NCBI RefSeq assembly: GCF_004346225.1
Contig: NZ_SMAJ01000015.1
Span: 1-64,000 of the forward strand
Direction: 5' to 3'
Source: Paralcaligenes ureilyticus
GTDB taxonomy: Bacteria > Pseudomonadota > Gammaproteobacteria > Burkholderiales > Burkholderiaceae_B
Length of the DNA: 64,000 nucleotides
The translations under genes and the position numbers were made by a program. The notes beneath the pieces were generated by a model, which worked only from the letters and a program-made list of their open reading frames with translations, did no database searches and was not told the DNA's origin. Positions 27,850 through 36,248 of the stretch are shown here, in pieces (positions within the stretch are counted from its first letter, which is position 1; every line of letters begins with the position of its first letter).

Positions 27850-28767
27850 ATGAGTTACTACATCGCCCGCAGGCTGTTCGTATCGGCACTGCTGGTCGTA
27901 TTCGTATCCATCATCAGCTTTACGCTGATATTCGCACCAGGCGATCCCTCCGCACGGCTTGCCGGCGAAGGGAGCGCGGCCGATACGGCTCATCTGATGG
28001 CTCAATATGGCTTTGACAAACCCATCGTTGTGCAATACCTGAAATGGCTCAACGGCATTGTTCACGGCAACTTTGGCGATAGCCTGTACTTTCACCGCCC
28101 GGTCAGTGAACTGTTGTTGCAGCACTTTCCGATAACAGCGCAACTGGGCGGGATGTCGATGTTGCTGGCCGTACTGATTGCGTTACCGCTTGGCATTGCT
28201 GCCGCCTGCTGGAAGGGATCGCTGGTCGACAGATTTGCGCTCATGCTGGCCTCGTTTGGCCAGGCCATGCCGCCTTTTTGTCTTGCTTTTTTACTCATTA
28301 TTTTTTTCAGCGTACAAAACAACTGGCTGCCCGCCTCGGGCTTCGAGACCTGGCGCCATTATCTGATGCCAACCACCGTGCTGGCAATATTTGCCACCCC
28401 CGCGCTGATCCGGGTCATGAAATCGGAGATGGACGCGGTGCTGCGCTCGGACTACATCCGCACGGCGCGCGCCATGGGCTTGGGATCGGGCCAGGTGGTG
28501 CTGAAATATGCGCAGCGCAATGCCTTGCGCCCCGTGGTATCGCTGGCCGCGGCACAAATGGGCACGCTGCTGGCAGGCTCGGTGATCGTAGAGACGGTTT
28601 TTGCCATCAACGGCGCGGGGCAACTGGCCTGGATATCCATACTGCGCGGCGACTTTCCCACCATTCAGGCATTGATCCTGGTGTTCTCCCTCCTTTATAT
28701 TTTATTAACGCTGCTCGCCGACTTGGTTAATGGTTGGCTCGACCCACGCGTGCGCACGGCAAAGTGA
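27850..28767 (+). CDS. ABC transporter permease, DppB-like
   Basis: The 305-residue inner-membrane protein has about six membrane helices. It has the DppB-type N-terminus (RRLFVSALLVVFVSIISFTLIF) and the EAA-loop region YIRTARAMGLGSGQVVLKYA that contacts the ATPases. It starts 4 nt after the binding-protein stop, and its TGA overlaps the next ATG by one base. It forms the translocation pore together with the DppC-like protein. Confidence 0.93.
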   Translation: MSYYIARRLFVSALLVVFVSIISFTLIFAPGDPSARLAGEGSAADTAHLMAQYGFDKPIVVQYLKWLNGIVHGNFGDSLYFHRPVSELLLQHFPITAQLGGMSMLLAVLIALPLGIAAACWKGSLVDRFALMLASFGQAMPPFCLAFLLIIFFSVQNNWLPASGFETWRHYLMPTTVLAIFATPALIRVMKSEMDAVLRSDYIRTARAMGLGSGQVVLKYAQRNALRPVVSLAAAQMGTLLAGSVIVETVFAINGAGQLAWISILRGDFPTIQALILVFSLLYILLTLLADLVNGWLDPRVRTAK

Positions 28768-29624
28768 TGACCATGCAAATCGAAACCCGCGCCAAACCTG
28801 CCAAGCCGACAGTCTCTTCAGAAGGCAAGATTTTTCTATTCATTCTATTGTTGGTCGTGGCGACCAGTTTCATCGGCCCTTTGCTGCTGCACTCGGATCC
28901 TTATACACAAAACCTGTTGGCGCGACTGCAAGAACCTGTATGGTCCGATGGCGGCACGTGGTCTCACTTGTTGGGCACCGACCAACTGGGACGCGATGTG
29001 CTGGCCAGGCTGCTGTATGGCATTCGCGTATCGGCACTGATCGGCATCACTGCAGCGATGATGGGCGGCGTAATCGGCACGGCTCTGGGTCTGACCGCCG
29101 GTTATTTTGGCGGCACCACAGATCGGATCATTTCGTTCTTTATTACCGCGCGACTGTCGCTACCCATCATACTGGTAGCGCTGGCCGTCGTGGCGCTGTT
29201 TGGCGCGTCAATGACGCTCATGGTGCTGGTGCTGGGCCTTCTGCTGTGGGATCGTTACGCCCTGGTCGCCCGGGCCGTGACGGCCGGATTGCGCCAAGCC
29301 GAATTCGTCACCGCCTCGCGTATCCAGGGCTGTTCTCACCTGCAGATCATGTGGCATGACATTTTGCCCAACCTGTTCGGCACCATCGTGATCATAGGCA
29401 CTATCGAAGCGGCCATGGCAATCACGCTCGAAGCTTCTTTGTCGTTTCTTGGGCTGGGCGTGCCTCCACCCATCCCCTCATTGGGCCTGATGATCGCCGA
29501 AGGTAAGGAACATCTGCTCTTTCAGCCATCACTGGTCGTCATCCCCAGCGTGGTGCTGTTTCTGCTCGTGCTGTGCGTCAACCGCTGCGGCGAAGCATTG
29601 CGCGCCATTCAGGCAAAGGACTAA
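28767..29624 (+). CDS. ABC transporter permease, DppC-like
   Basis: The 285-residue protein has about six membrane segments, the LLGTDQLGRDVLARLLYGIRVS segment typical of DppC/OppC N-termini, and an EAA loop around FVTASRIQGCSHLQIMWHDI. The ATG at 28767 shares its A with the TGA of the preceding gene, so translation is coupled. An in-frame start at 28734 inside the previous gene is not needed. Confidence 0.92.
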   Translation: MTMQIETRAKPAKPTVSSEGKIFLFILLLVVATSFIGPLLLHSDPYTQNLLARLQEPVWSDGGTWSHLLGTDQLGRDVLARLLYGIRVSALIGITAAMMGGVIGTALGLTAGYFGGTTDRIISFFITARLSLPIILVALAVVALFGASMTLMVLVLGLLLWDRYALVARAVTAGLRQAEFVTASRIQGCSHLQIMWHDILPNLFGTIVIIGTIEAAMAITLEASLSFLGLGVPPPIPSLGLMIAEGKEHLLFQPSLVVIPSVVLFLLVLCVNRCGEALRAIQAKD

Positions 29625-29626
29625 CC

Positions 29627-30628
29627 ATGAAAGACGAGCACGCTCTATTGCACGTGGAGGGTCTGAGCATCGACATCGATACGGGTGGGGCAAGCAAAAA
29701 AGTGGTGAGCGATGTCTCGTTCACGCTGGAAGCCGGGAAAACCCTGTGCATCGTCGGCGAGTCGGGCTGCGGCAAATCGCTGACAGCGTTGTCCATCCTG
29801 GACTTGCTGCCGGTTGCAGCAAAACGCCGTGTAAAGTCGTTGAATTTCGGCAATACCGCGCTGGAGCAACTGGGCGCGCATGAGCTGGCGAGCATACGAG
29901 GCGCACGCATCGCGATGATCTTTCAAGATCCGATGACCTCGCTCAATCCGGTATTTACGGTAGGCACGCAGTTAACCGACGTACTGCGCAGGCACAAGCC
30001 AGTCAGCCGGCGCGAAGCCATGGAGCGAGCCAGCTACCTCCTGGAGCGCGTAGGAATCGCCAATCCGGGAATCCGCTTGCGGCAATATCCATTTGAACTC
30101 TCGGGGGGGCTGCGCCAGCGGGTAATGATTGCCATGGCACTCATGTGCGGCCCAGAACTGTTGATTGCCGATGAGCCGACCACCGCGTTAGACGTTACGG
30201 TACAAGCCGAGTTGCTAGAGCTGCTTAAGGATATCCAGAACGAATTCAAGCTGGGTTTGATTTTCATTTCACACGATCTGGGCCTGGTTTCCAAGATCGC
30301 AGACGAGGTGATCGTAATGTATGCGGGCCAAATCGTCGAATCCGGACGCGCGAACGATGTGCTGCGCAATCCCCTGCACCCATACACCGAATTGTTGCTG
30401 CGCTGCGTGCCTCGCCCCGGCGCCTCCGTGCCCAAAAGCGCCTTGATGTCCATCGCCGGCTCGGTGCCATCGCTGGACGCCGAGATCCTGGGCTGTGCCT
30501 TTTACGACCGCTGCCCGGTACACGACGACGCCTGCCGTCAACCATTACGGCAGGCGGGGGATGGGACGCACGGCTATTTGTGTATCAAACCCGGCGCCAT
30601 GCGCCGCTCCGTTGAGGCACAGCCATGA
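29627..30628 (+). CDS. ABC transporter ATP-binding protein, DppD-like
   Basis: The 333-residue ATPase carries Walker A GESGCGKSLT, a signature motif read here as LSGGLRQRV and Walker B LLIADEPTTALD. A C-terminal oligopeptide-transporter extension has Cys residues (GCAFYDRCPVHDDAC). Its signature has Leu where most have Gln (LSGGLRQR), a common variant in DppD. AAGGA lies upstream of the ATG. It is expected to work as a heterodimer with the next gene product. Confidence 0.93.
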   Translation: MKDEHALLHVEGLSIDIDTGGASKKVVSDVSFTLEAGKTLCIVGESGCGKSLTALSILDLLPVAAKRRVKSLNFGNTALEQLGAHELASIRGARIAMIFQDPMTSLNPVFTVGTQLTDVLRRHKPVSRREAMERASYLLERVGIANPGIRLRQYPFELSGGLRQRVMIAMALMCGPELLIADEPTTALDVTVQAELLELLKDIQNEFKLGLIFISHDLGLVSKIADEVIVMYAGQIVESGRANDVLRNPLHPYTELLLRCVPRPGASVPKSALMSIAGSVPSLDAEILGCAFYDRCPVHDDACRQPLRQAGDGTHGYLCIKPGAMRRSVEAQP

Positions 30629-31410
30629 CCATCCAATCCAGCAATAGCCTGGCCTTGGCCGGCGTGTCGTTTTCCTACGGCAAGGCGGGGCTGCTTACCC
30701 GCCAGGCGCCACAGCAAGTATTGCATTCGATCGATCTGCGCATCACCTCGGGAACCACGACCGGGCTGGTGGGCGAATCAGGCAGCGGAAAATCCACCAT
30801 CGCCAAATTATTGCTCGGCCTGGCCACACCCTCCAGTGGCCATGTGTTGCTCAATGACAAACCACTCAATGCACTGTCGCGTCTGGATCTGGCCAAGACC
30901 CTGCAAATGGTGTTCCAGGATCCCTATTCGTCCCTCAATCCTCGCATTACCATCATCGAAATATTGACCGCGCCATTGCGCGTGCACGGTGTGGGCGACA
31001 CCGCGTCGCGCCGAAAAGGGGCGCTTCGAATGATGGAAGCGGTAGGGCTGACGCCCGAATTTGCGCAGCGCTACCCCAAGGAACTATCGGGTGGCCAACG
31101 ACAACGGGTGGCCATCGCGCGAGCGCTCATGCTGCAACCCAAGATTATTATCTGCGACGAGCCCACCTCGGCGCTGGACGTATCGGTGCAATCGCAAATT
31201 CTCAACCTGCTGCTCGACTTGCAGCGGGAGTTCAATCTGGGCTACCTATTCATCAGCCACAACCTGGCAGTCGTGCAGCATATTTCCGACGATATCGTGG
31301 TGCTGCAGGCCGGCCGGGTTGTCGAGCGAGGTGAGGCACAAGCCGTGTATTTCAAGCCCGTTCATGCCTATACCCGGCAACTGATTAGCGCGGCGCTAAC
31401 ACCGCCCTGA
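30625..31410 (+). CDS. ABC transporter ATP-binding protein, DppF-like
   Basis: The 261-residue ATPase has GESGSGKSTIAKLLLG, LSGGQRQRVAIARAL and IICDEPTSALDVSVQ. It overlaps the end of the DppD-like gene by 4 nt (ATGA). It lacks the C-terminal oligo_HPY extension present in its partner, so it is shorter than classical DppF. It is the last gene of the five-gene transporter set. Confidence 0.92.
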   Translation: MTIQSSNSLALAGVSFSYGKAGLLTRQAPQQVLHSIDLRITSGTTTGLVGESGSGKSTIAKLLLGLATPSSGHVLLNDKPLNALSRLDLAKTLQMVFQDPYSSLNPRITIIEILTAPLRVHGVGDTASRRKGALRMMEAVGLTPEFAQRYPKELSGGQRQRVAIARALMLQPKIIICDEPTSALDVSVQSQILNLLLDLQREFNLGYLFISHNLAVVQHISDDIVVLQAGRVVERGEAQAVYFKPVHAYTRQLISAALTPP

Positions 31411-31467
31411 TGTCAGACCCGATACCAGCTTTCCTTTTTACCTAAACCTTGACGCGACGAGAAAAAC

Positions 31468-32448
31468 GTGACTACCTTGCATGAAGATTCCCTGGTCATA
31501 GACGGCTTGATCGTGGCCAACTGGACCCGCCCTGTTTTCGAAGACATGCGCCGCGCCGGCCTGAGCGCCGCCAATTGCACCGTATCGGTATGGGAAGGGT
31601 TTCAGGATACCGTCGACAACATTGCGCGCATGAAAGCTCAAATTCGCGACAACTCCGATCTGCTGACATTAGTGCGCACCACGCATGACATTACGCTTGC
31701 CCGGCAAGCGGGAAAAACCGGCATTGTGCTGGGGTTTCAAAACGCGCAGGCGTTTGAAGACAACCTGGGATACATCGATGCGTTCTGGGATATGGGCGTG
31801 CGGGTGGTCCAATTGACCTACAACACACAGAACCTGCTGGGCACGGGTTGCTATGAACGTGACGGCGGCCTGTCGGGCTTCGGCCACGAAGCGGTTGCAG
31901 AAATGAATCGCGTGGGCATGCTGATCGATCTGTCGCACGTTGGCGCGGTGACCGCGCGTGAAACGATTACCGCATCCAGACAGCCCGTTTGCTACTCCCA
32001 TTGCCTGCCCTCGGGCTTGAAGGCGCACCCCCGCAACAAAAGTGATGAAGATCTCCGGTTTATTGCCGAACACGGAGGTTTCATCGGAATCACCATGTTT
32101 CCGCCCTTTATGCGGGCTGGCGCCAACGCAACGGTGGACGACTACGTCGCCGCCATCGGCTATGTCATCAACCTGGCCGGTGAAGACAATGTGGGCATCG
32201 GCACCGACTTTACCCAAGGTCACGATGCGGCATTCTTTGACTGGATTACGCTGGATAAAGGCCGCCATCGCAGGCTGACGAACCACAGCGCCGAAACGAC
32301 AATAACCTCGCCCGCCGGGCTATCGACGATCGGCGAGCTGCCTAATCTGACCATCGCCATGGAGCGTGCGGGATGGCGGGAATCGCGCGTGCGCAAGGTG
32401 TTAGGCCAGAACTGGATGGATCTGTTTGGCAGGGTGTGGCGCGGCTGA
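31468..32448 (+). CDS. Peptidase M19 (membrane/renal dipeptidase) homologue with incomplete metal site
   Basis: The 326-residue TIM-barrel protein keeps His157 (LIDLSH), His178 (CYSH), Arg189 (HPRN) and Asp247 (GIGTDF). These correspond to His198, His219, Arg230 and Asp288 of renal dipeptidase. The other metal ligands are missing: the usual DGHND is DGLIV at residues 12-16, and the bridging Glu of the GVEGG motif is Gln91 in GFQNA. A two-zinc dipeptidase mechanism is therefore unlikely. It may bind one metal or act on a different substrate. GTG is the start. It lies directly after the peptide-type ABC genes, fitting work on an imported compound. Confidence 0.82.
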   Translation: MTTLHEDSLVIDGLIVANWTRPVFEDMRRAGLSAANCTVSVWEGFQDTVDNIARMKAQIRDNSDLLTLVRTTHDITLARQAGKTGIVLGFQNAQAFEDNLGYIDAFWDMGVRVVQLTYNTQNLLGTGCYERDGGLSGFGHEAVAEMNRVGMLIDLSHVGAVTARETITASRQPVCYSHCLPSGLKAHPRNKSDEDLRFIAEHGGFIGITMFPPFMRAGANATVDDYVAAIGYVINLAGEDNVGIGTDFTQGHDAAFFDWITLDKGRHRRLTNHSAETTITSPAGLSTIGELPNLTIAMERAGWRESRVRKVLGQNWMDLFGRVWRG

Positions 32449-32523
32449 AAGGCCCGCCCGCACTGATGCAGCCCTTCCTCACACATAGCGACTTGCTTCC
32501 CCGTCAAACAGAGAACCCTGATT

Positions 32524-33192
32524 ATGTATACCTTGAAACCACTGCCGCCTCAGATTGAACCTTCGCGCTTGAATCTGCTGGCTCGGGCCGAGCCGGCCAC
32601 CATAGGACACTTTCTGCATACAGGTTTCATGGACCCGGAAATCCGGGCGCTGTTCTCGCAAAAACGCATTGCAGGCACAGCCGTAACGATACGCTGTCCC
32701 GGATTGGATGGAACGATAATGCACTATGCCATGGGGCAGGCTCGTCGTGGCGATATCCTGGTCATCGATCGTTGTGGAGATCATCGGCACGCCGCTCTGG
32801 GCGGCGCCCTCGCTTACGCTGCGCGTGCCGCCGGCATTGCCGGAATCATCGTTGACGGGATGGTGACCGATATCGGCGAACTGCGCCAACTTGGCATGCC
32901 GGTCTGGGCGCGCGGATTATCGGCCATCACAATCAAACTGCTTGAGCTAAGTGGCGATTTCTGCTGCCCCATCGCTTGCGGCGGCTTGGCCGTTAATCCG
33001 GGCGACGCCATTTTGGCCGACGAGAATGGCATTCTGGTTTTGCCGCCGTCTTCGATCGAATCCTCGGCCAACAAGGCCATCAAGCTTCAAGCCGACGAAA
33101 AAAACATCCTGGCTCGCATTGACGCGGGCGAGAAGTACCCCGACATCTTCGGGACAACGGCAATCATCAACAGCCACCTGGCGCCGGAATAA
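32524..33192 (+). CDS. RraA-like / 4-hydroxy-4-methyl-2-oxoglutarate aldolase-like protein
   Basis: The 222-residue protein has the RraA fold pattern GDHRHAALGGALAYAARAAGIAG, then VDGMVTD and VWARGL. In the aldolases the last Arg-Asp pair of DGxxRD binds substrate and metal. Here Arg is replaced by Thr (DGMVTD), so activity may differ. The protein could be an oxaloacetate decarboxylase or aldolase, or a non-catalytic relative. It sits between the M19 homologue and a small cupin in an apparently single transcript. Confidence 0.78.
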   Translation: MYTLKPLPPQIEPSRLNLLARAEPATIGHFLHTGFMDPEIRALFSQKRIAGTAVTIRCPGLDGTIMHYAMGQARRGDILVIDRCGDHRHAALGGALAYAARAAGIAGIIVDGMVTDIGELRQLGMPVWARGLSAITIKLLELSGDFCCPIACGGLAVNPGDAILADENGILVLPPSSIESSANKAIKLQADEKNILARIDAGEKYPDIFGTTAIINSHLAPE

Positions 33193-33270
33193 GGACGGAC
33201 GTATAAACTGGCATCCCGATGAAGTACCCGCGGCGTGACCGCTCCGGAACCCTTTCCTTATAGAGCCGCT

Positions 33271-33555
33271 ATGAACAGACCCCAAGCCATACCCACCGTG
33301 CAGATCGACAACGAAAACGTCAAAGTCACCCAGTGGCGTTTTCCTCCCAATGCCGAAACGGGCTGGCATCGCCATGAAATGAACTACGTGGTCGTGCCGC
33401 AAACCACCGGCCCCCTGCTTCTGGAGACCCCGCAAGGCGAAGCCACAAGCCAACTGACTACAGGCGTGCCGTACTACCGGCCGGTCGGCGTTGAGCACAA
33501 TGTCGTCAACCCGGGATGTAGCGATTTTATTTTTATTGAGATCGAGCTGAAATAG
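33271..33555 (+). CDS. Small single-domain cupin protein
   Basis: The 94-residue protein is one cupin barrel, with WHRHEMNYVVVPQ supplying two His and a Glu and GVEHNVVNP the last His of the metal site. Small cupins of this kind are often auxiliary isomerases or unknown enzymes in catabolic operons. The ATG at 33271 is chosen; a GTG twelve codons upstream is possible. It lies 21 nt upstream of the amidohydrolase gene. Confidence 0.78.
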   Translation: MNRPQAIPTVQIDNENVKVTQWRFPPNAETGWHRHEMNYVVVPQTTGPLLLETPQGEATSQLTTGVPYYRPVGVEHNVVNPGCSDFIFIEIELK

Positions 33556-33576
33556 CCCACTGTCAGGAACCCGTCA

Positions 33577-34593
33577 ATGGAAACCTTTTTTCACCCCGAA
33601 CAACTGCTGCATCATCCAAAAACCTATTTTTCCCGCGGCCAAATGCGTGTGCCGCAAGAAATCCCGGAAAGAGCGACGCGGCTACTGCAGGCAATAAACC
33701 AGCTGGGGTTCCAGGTAGAGCAACCCATCGATTATGGAATGAAACCGCTGCTTGGCGTCCATGGCATTGCCTACCTGCGCTTTCTGGAAGCCGCGCACCG
33801 CCGCTGGAAAGAAATGCCGCCCGACTGGGGTGATGAGGTCATGTCCAATATATTCGTGCGCGAACCCAACGCGCTGCGCGGGATTCTGGCCGAAGCGGCC
33901 CGTTACTTGGCCGACGGCAGTTGCCCCGTGGGCGAGTCGACGTGGCGTTCGGCTTACTGGTCGGCCCAAAGCGCTGTGGCCGGAGCTCATGCCCTGCTCG
34001 ATGGCAAGGAAAAGGCCTATTCATTGTGCCGCCCTCCCGGCCACCACGCGCGGCATGCCGCCGCTGGGGGATTTTGCTACCTGAACAATGCGGCCATTGC
34101 CGCACAAGTATTGCGTGAGAAATTCGGGCGCGTTGTCGTGCTGGACACCGACATGCATCACGGGCAGGGCATTCAAGAAATATTCTATGAACGCGACGAC
34201 ATTTTCTATATCTCGATCCATGGCGACCCCACCAATTTCTATCCAGCAGTCAGCGGGTTCGAAAACGAACGAGGCACCGGAAAAGGCGATGGCTACAATC
34301 TGAACCTACCCATGCCTCACGGCTCCAGTGAGGCGGTCTTCTTCGATCGTCTGAGTGAATCGATCACGGCCATCCGTGGATTCGCGCCCGACGCACTTGT
34401 GCTGGCGCTCGGGTTTGATATCTATAAAGACGATCCTCAGTCTCTGGTGGCGGTATCGGGCGAGGGATTTCAACGGCTGGGACGCGCCATCAAAAACCTT
34501 GAACTGCCAACCCTGGTCGTGCAGGAAGGCGGCTACCACCTCGAAACCCTGGACCGCAATCTAACTCATTTTTTTGACGGGCTTCTTGAGTAA
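33577..34593 (+). CDS. Histone-deacetylase-like amidohydrolase (acetylpolyamine amidohydrolase family)
   Basis: The 338-residue protein belongs to the class II HDAC/AcuC/AphA superfamily. It has RPPGHHARHAAAGGFCYLNN (active-site His pair), VLDTDMHHGQGIQEIF (zinc-binding Asp and His) and QEGGYHLETL with the C-terminal Gly-rich loop; the transition-state Tyr is in the last motif. Bacterial relatives deacetylate acetylated polyamines or related amides. gabT and a polyamine-type ABC transporter a few kb away support that reading but do not prove it. AGGAA precedes the ATG. The gene ends in front of a REP element. Confidence 0.87.
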   Translation: METFFHPEQLLHHPKTYFSRGQMRVPQEIPERATRLLQAINQLGFQVEQPIDYGMKPLLGVHGIAYLRFLEAAHRRWKEMPPDWGDEVMSNIFVREPNALRGILAEAARYLADGSCPVGESTWRSAYWSAQSAVAGAHALLDGKEKAYSLCRPPGHHARHAAAGGFCYLNNAAIAAQVLREKFGRVVVLDTDMHHGQGIQEIFYERDDIFYISIHGDPTNFYPAVSGFENERGTGKGDGYNLNLPMPHGSSEAVFFDRLSESITAIRGFAPDALVLALGFDIYKDDPQSLVAVSGEGFQRLGRAIKNLELPTLVVQEGGYHLETLDRNLTHFFDGLLE

Positions 34594-34619
34594 CGCTGGC
34601 GGTATCACCCACGGCGACC

Positions 34620-36146
34620 CTAGCTATTTTGTAGCGGCACCCCTTGTGGGTGCCATCCGTCCAGTTGCGTATCAATGACCCCAGCCAGAACATCAAAGGC
34701 CGGATCAATCTCAGGCATCGGCACGGCGGCATAGCCCATCAACAGGCCTTTTTTCTCACCGCCAGGCTTCATATAATAATTGCTCAACGGCCGTACCACC
34801 ACGCCTTGCTCAATGGCTTCACGCGTGACCCGGCGATCGTCGACACGGTCGGGCAAGGCCAGCACCAGATGCAGGCCCGCGTGTTCGCCCACAATATCAA
34901 GCCTGTCGCCGTAGCGTCTGGTAATGGCTGCAATCAAACCGAGGCGGCGCTCGGCATAAAGATTGCGCACCCTCCTGATATGCGAAGTCAGATGCCCTTC
35001 GCGCAGAAACTCCGCCAGAACCGACTGGGTAATCAGTTGGCCCTCGCGATACAGTTCAGCCACAGCTCCTGCGAAAGCCATTGCCAGATCGTCGGGGACC
35101 ACCAGAAAGCCGACTCTCAGGCCCGGGAACAAAGTCTTGCTAAAACTGCCCGCATAAAACACCAGGCCGGCGTCATCAAGCCCCTGCAGCGAAGGCAGCG
35201 GCCGACGGCCAAAGCGAAATTCGCTGTCGTAATCATCTTCAATAATCCAGCAGCCGTTTTGCCGGGCATACTCCAGCAGCATGCGGCGCCGCGCCAGACT
35301 CATCACCATGCCCAGCGGATACTGATGGGAAGGCGTGACCACAATCAGTTTCGGCGGCGAGGCCAGCTCTTGCGCGGTCGGACACATCCCCTCCTGATCG
35401 ACGCTGATCGGGACCGCCTTCAAGCCCGATGACAGCACCAGGTTGCGCACCCCCCAATACGAAGGTTCTTCGATCCACACCACATCGCCAATCTGGCAAA
35501 GCAAACGAGTGGCGACATCGACCGCCTGATGTATGCCCGTGGTAATGACGACCTGCCGTGCCGTACTGTTTACCGAGCGCACACTGCCCAGGTATTCGGA
35601 GACCGCGTGCCGCAAAGGCTCGTAGCCGCCCGCCGGCGCGTAACTCATCAACTGCGCAGCGCCGTGGCGCCACTGTTTGTTCTGTATGCGCAGCCATGCT
35701 TTGAACGGGAATTCCGCCACATCGGGTATGCCCGGCATAAAGGCACCCATCTGCCGATTTGAAAAACCCACGTGGTCGATCAGATCCTGGCCTCGAGGAG
35801 AAAGGCCGCTGCGCGGACATGGCGCCGACGCTTGTCCATCGCCGCGCCTCTTATCGGACGAACCTTCAATCCGATCCGGGCTCAAATCCTCTACATAAGT
35901 ACCGCGCCCGCTCGCCGCATTGGCATAGCCCTCGATCACCAGTTGTTCGTATACCTGGATGACGGTATTGCGCGCAATGGCCAAATCGCCAGCCAGAATA
36001 CGCGACGATGGCAAGCGCGTCCCCGCCTCCAGGTGGCCATCGAGAATGGCGCGGGAAATCAGCTGATAAAGTTGCCGATAAACCGGCCCGCCGGCGCCAA
36101 TATCCAGACGCTGCAGCAGCCAGTCGGCAAGCGTGAACGAACTCAA
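34620..36146 (-). CDS. MocR/GabR-family regulator (GntR helix-turn-helix fused to aminotransferase fold)
   Basis: The 508-residue fusion has an N-terminal GntR winged helix (LEAGTRLPSSRILAGDLAIARNTV). A fold-type I aminotransferase-like domain follows, with the PLP-binding Lys in YAGSFSKTLFPGLR. GabR-type proteins use PLP and GABA to control gabT; here gabT is divergent, 102 bp away, which supports that role. The start is TTG at 36146, preceded by GGAGCC; the nearby ATG runs into a stop after four codons. The last residues (WHPQGVPLQNS) are encoded by a REP palindrome. Confidence 0.88.
   Translation of the reverse strand: MSSFTLADWLLQRLDIGAGGPVYRQLYQLISRAILDGHLEAGTRLPSSRILAGDLAIARNTVIQVYEQLVIEGYANAASGRGTYVEDLSPDRIEGSSDKRRGDGQASAPCPRSGLSPRGQDLIDHVGFSNRQMGAFMPGIPDVAEFPFKAWLRIQNKQWRHGAAQLMSYAPAGGYEPLRHAVSEYLGSVRSVNSTARQVVITTGIHQAVDVATRLLCQIGDVVWIEEPSYWGVRNLVLSSGLKAVPISVDQEGMCPTAQELASPPKLIVVTPSHQYPLGMVMSLARRRMLLEYARQNGCWIIEDDYDSEFRFGRRPLPSLQGLDDAGLVFYAGSFSKTLFPGLRVGFLVVPDDLAMAFAGAVAELYREGQLITQSVLAEFLREGHLTSHIRRVRNLYAERRLGLIAAITRRYGDRLDIVGEHAGLHLVLALPDRVDDRRVTREAIEQGVVVRPLSNYYMKPGGEKKGLLMGYAAVPMPEIDPAFDVLAGVIDTQLDGWHPQGVPLQNS
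34631..34654 (+). repeat. REP palindrome inside the 3' end of the MocR-type gene
   Basis: It has GTAGC, stem GGCACCC/GGGTGCC and loop CTTGT, in plus orientation between convergent genes. It lies within the last codons of the MocR-type gene, so the palindrome supplies part of the C-terminus and lies next to the stop. Confidence 0.88.
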
Positions 36147-36248
36147 ATTGGCTCCATAAAAATTGCAATAATGGCTCTGGATTGTAGACCATAGTCTCGT
36201 TATAGTAGCTGGATTCAGCCAATACGATCACCCGCGAGACCTCTAGAC

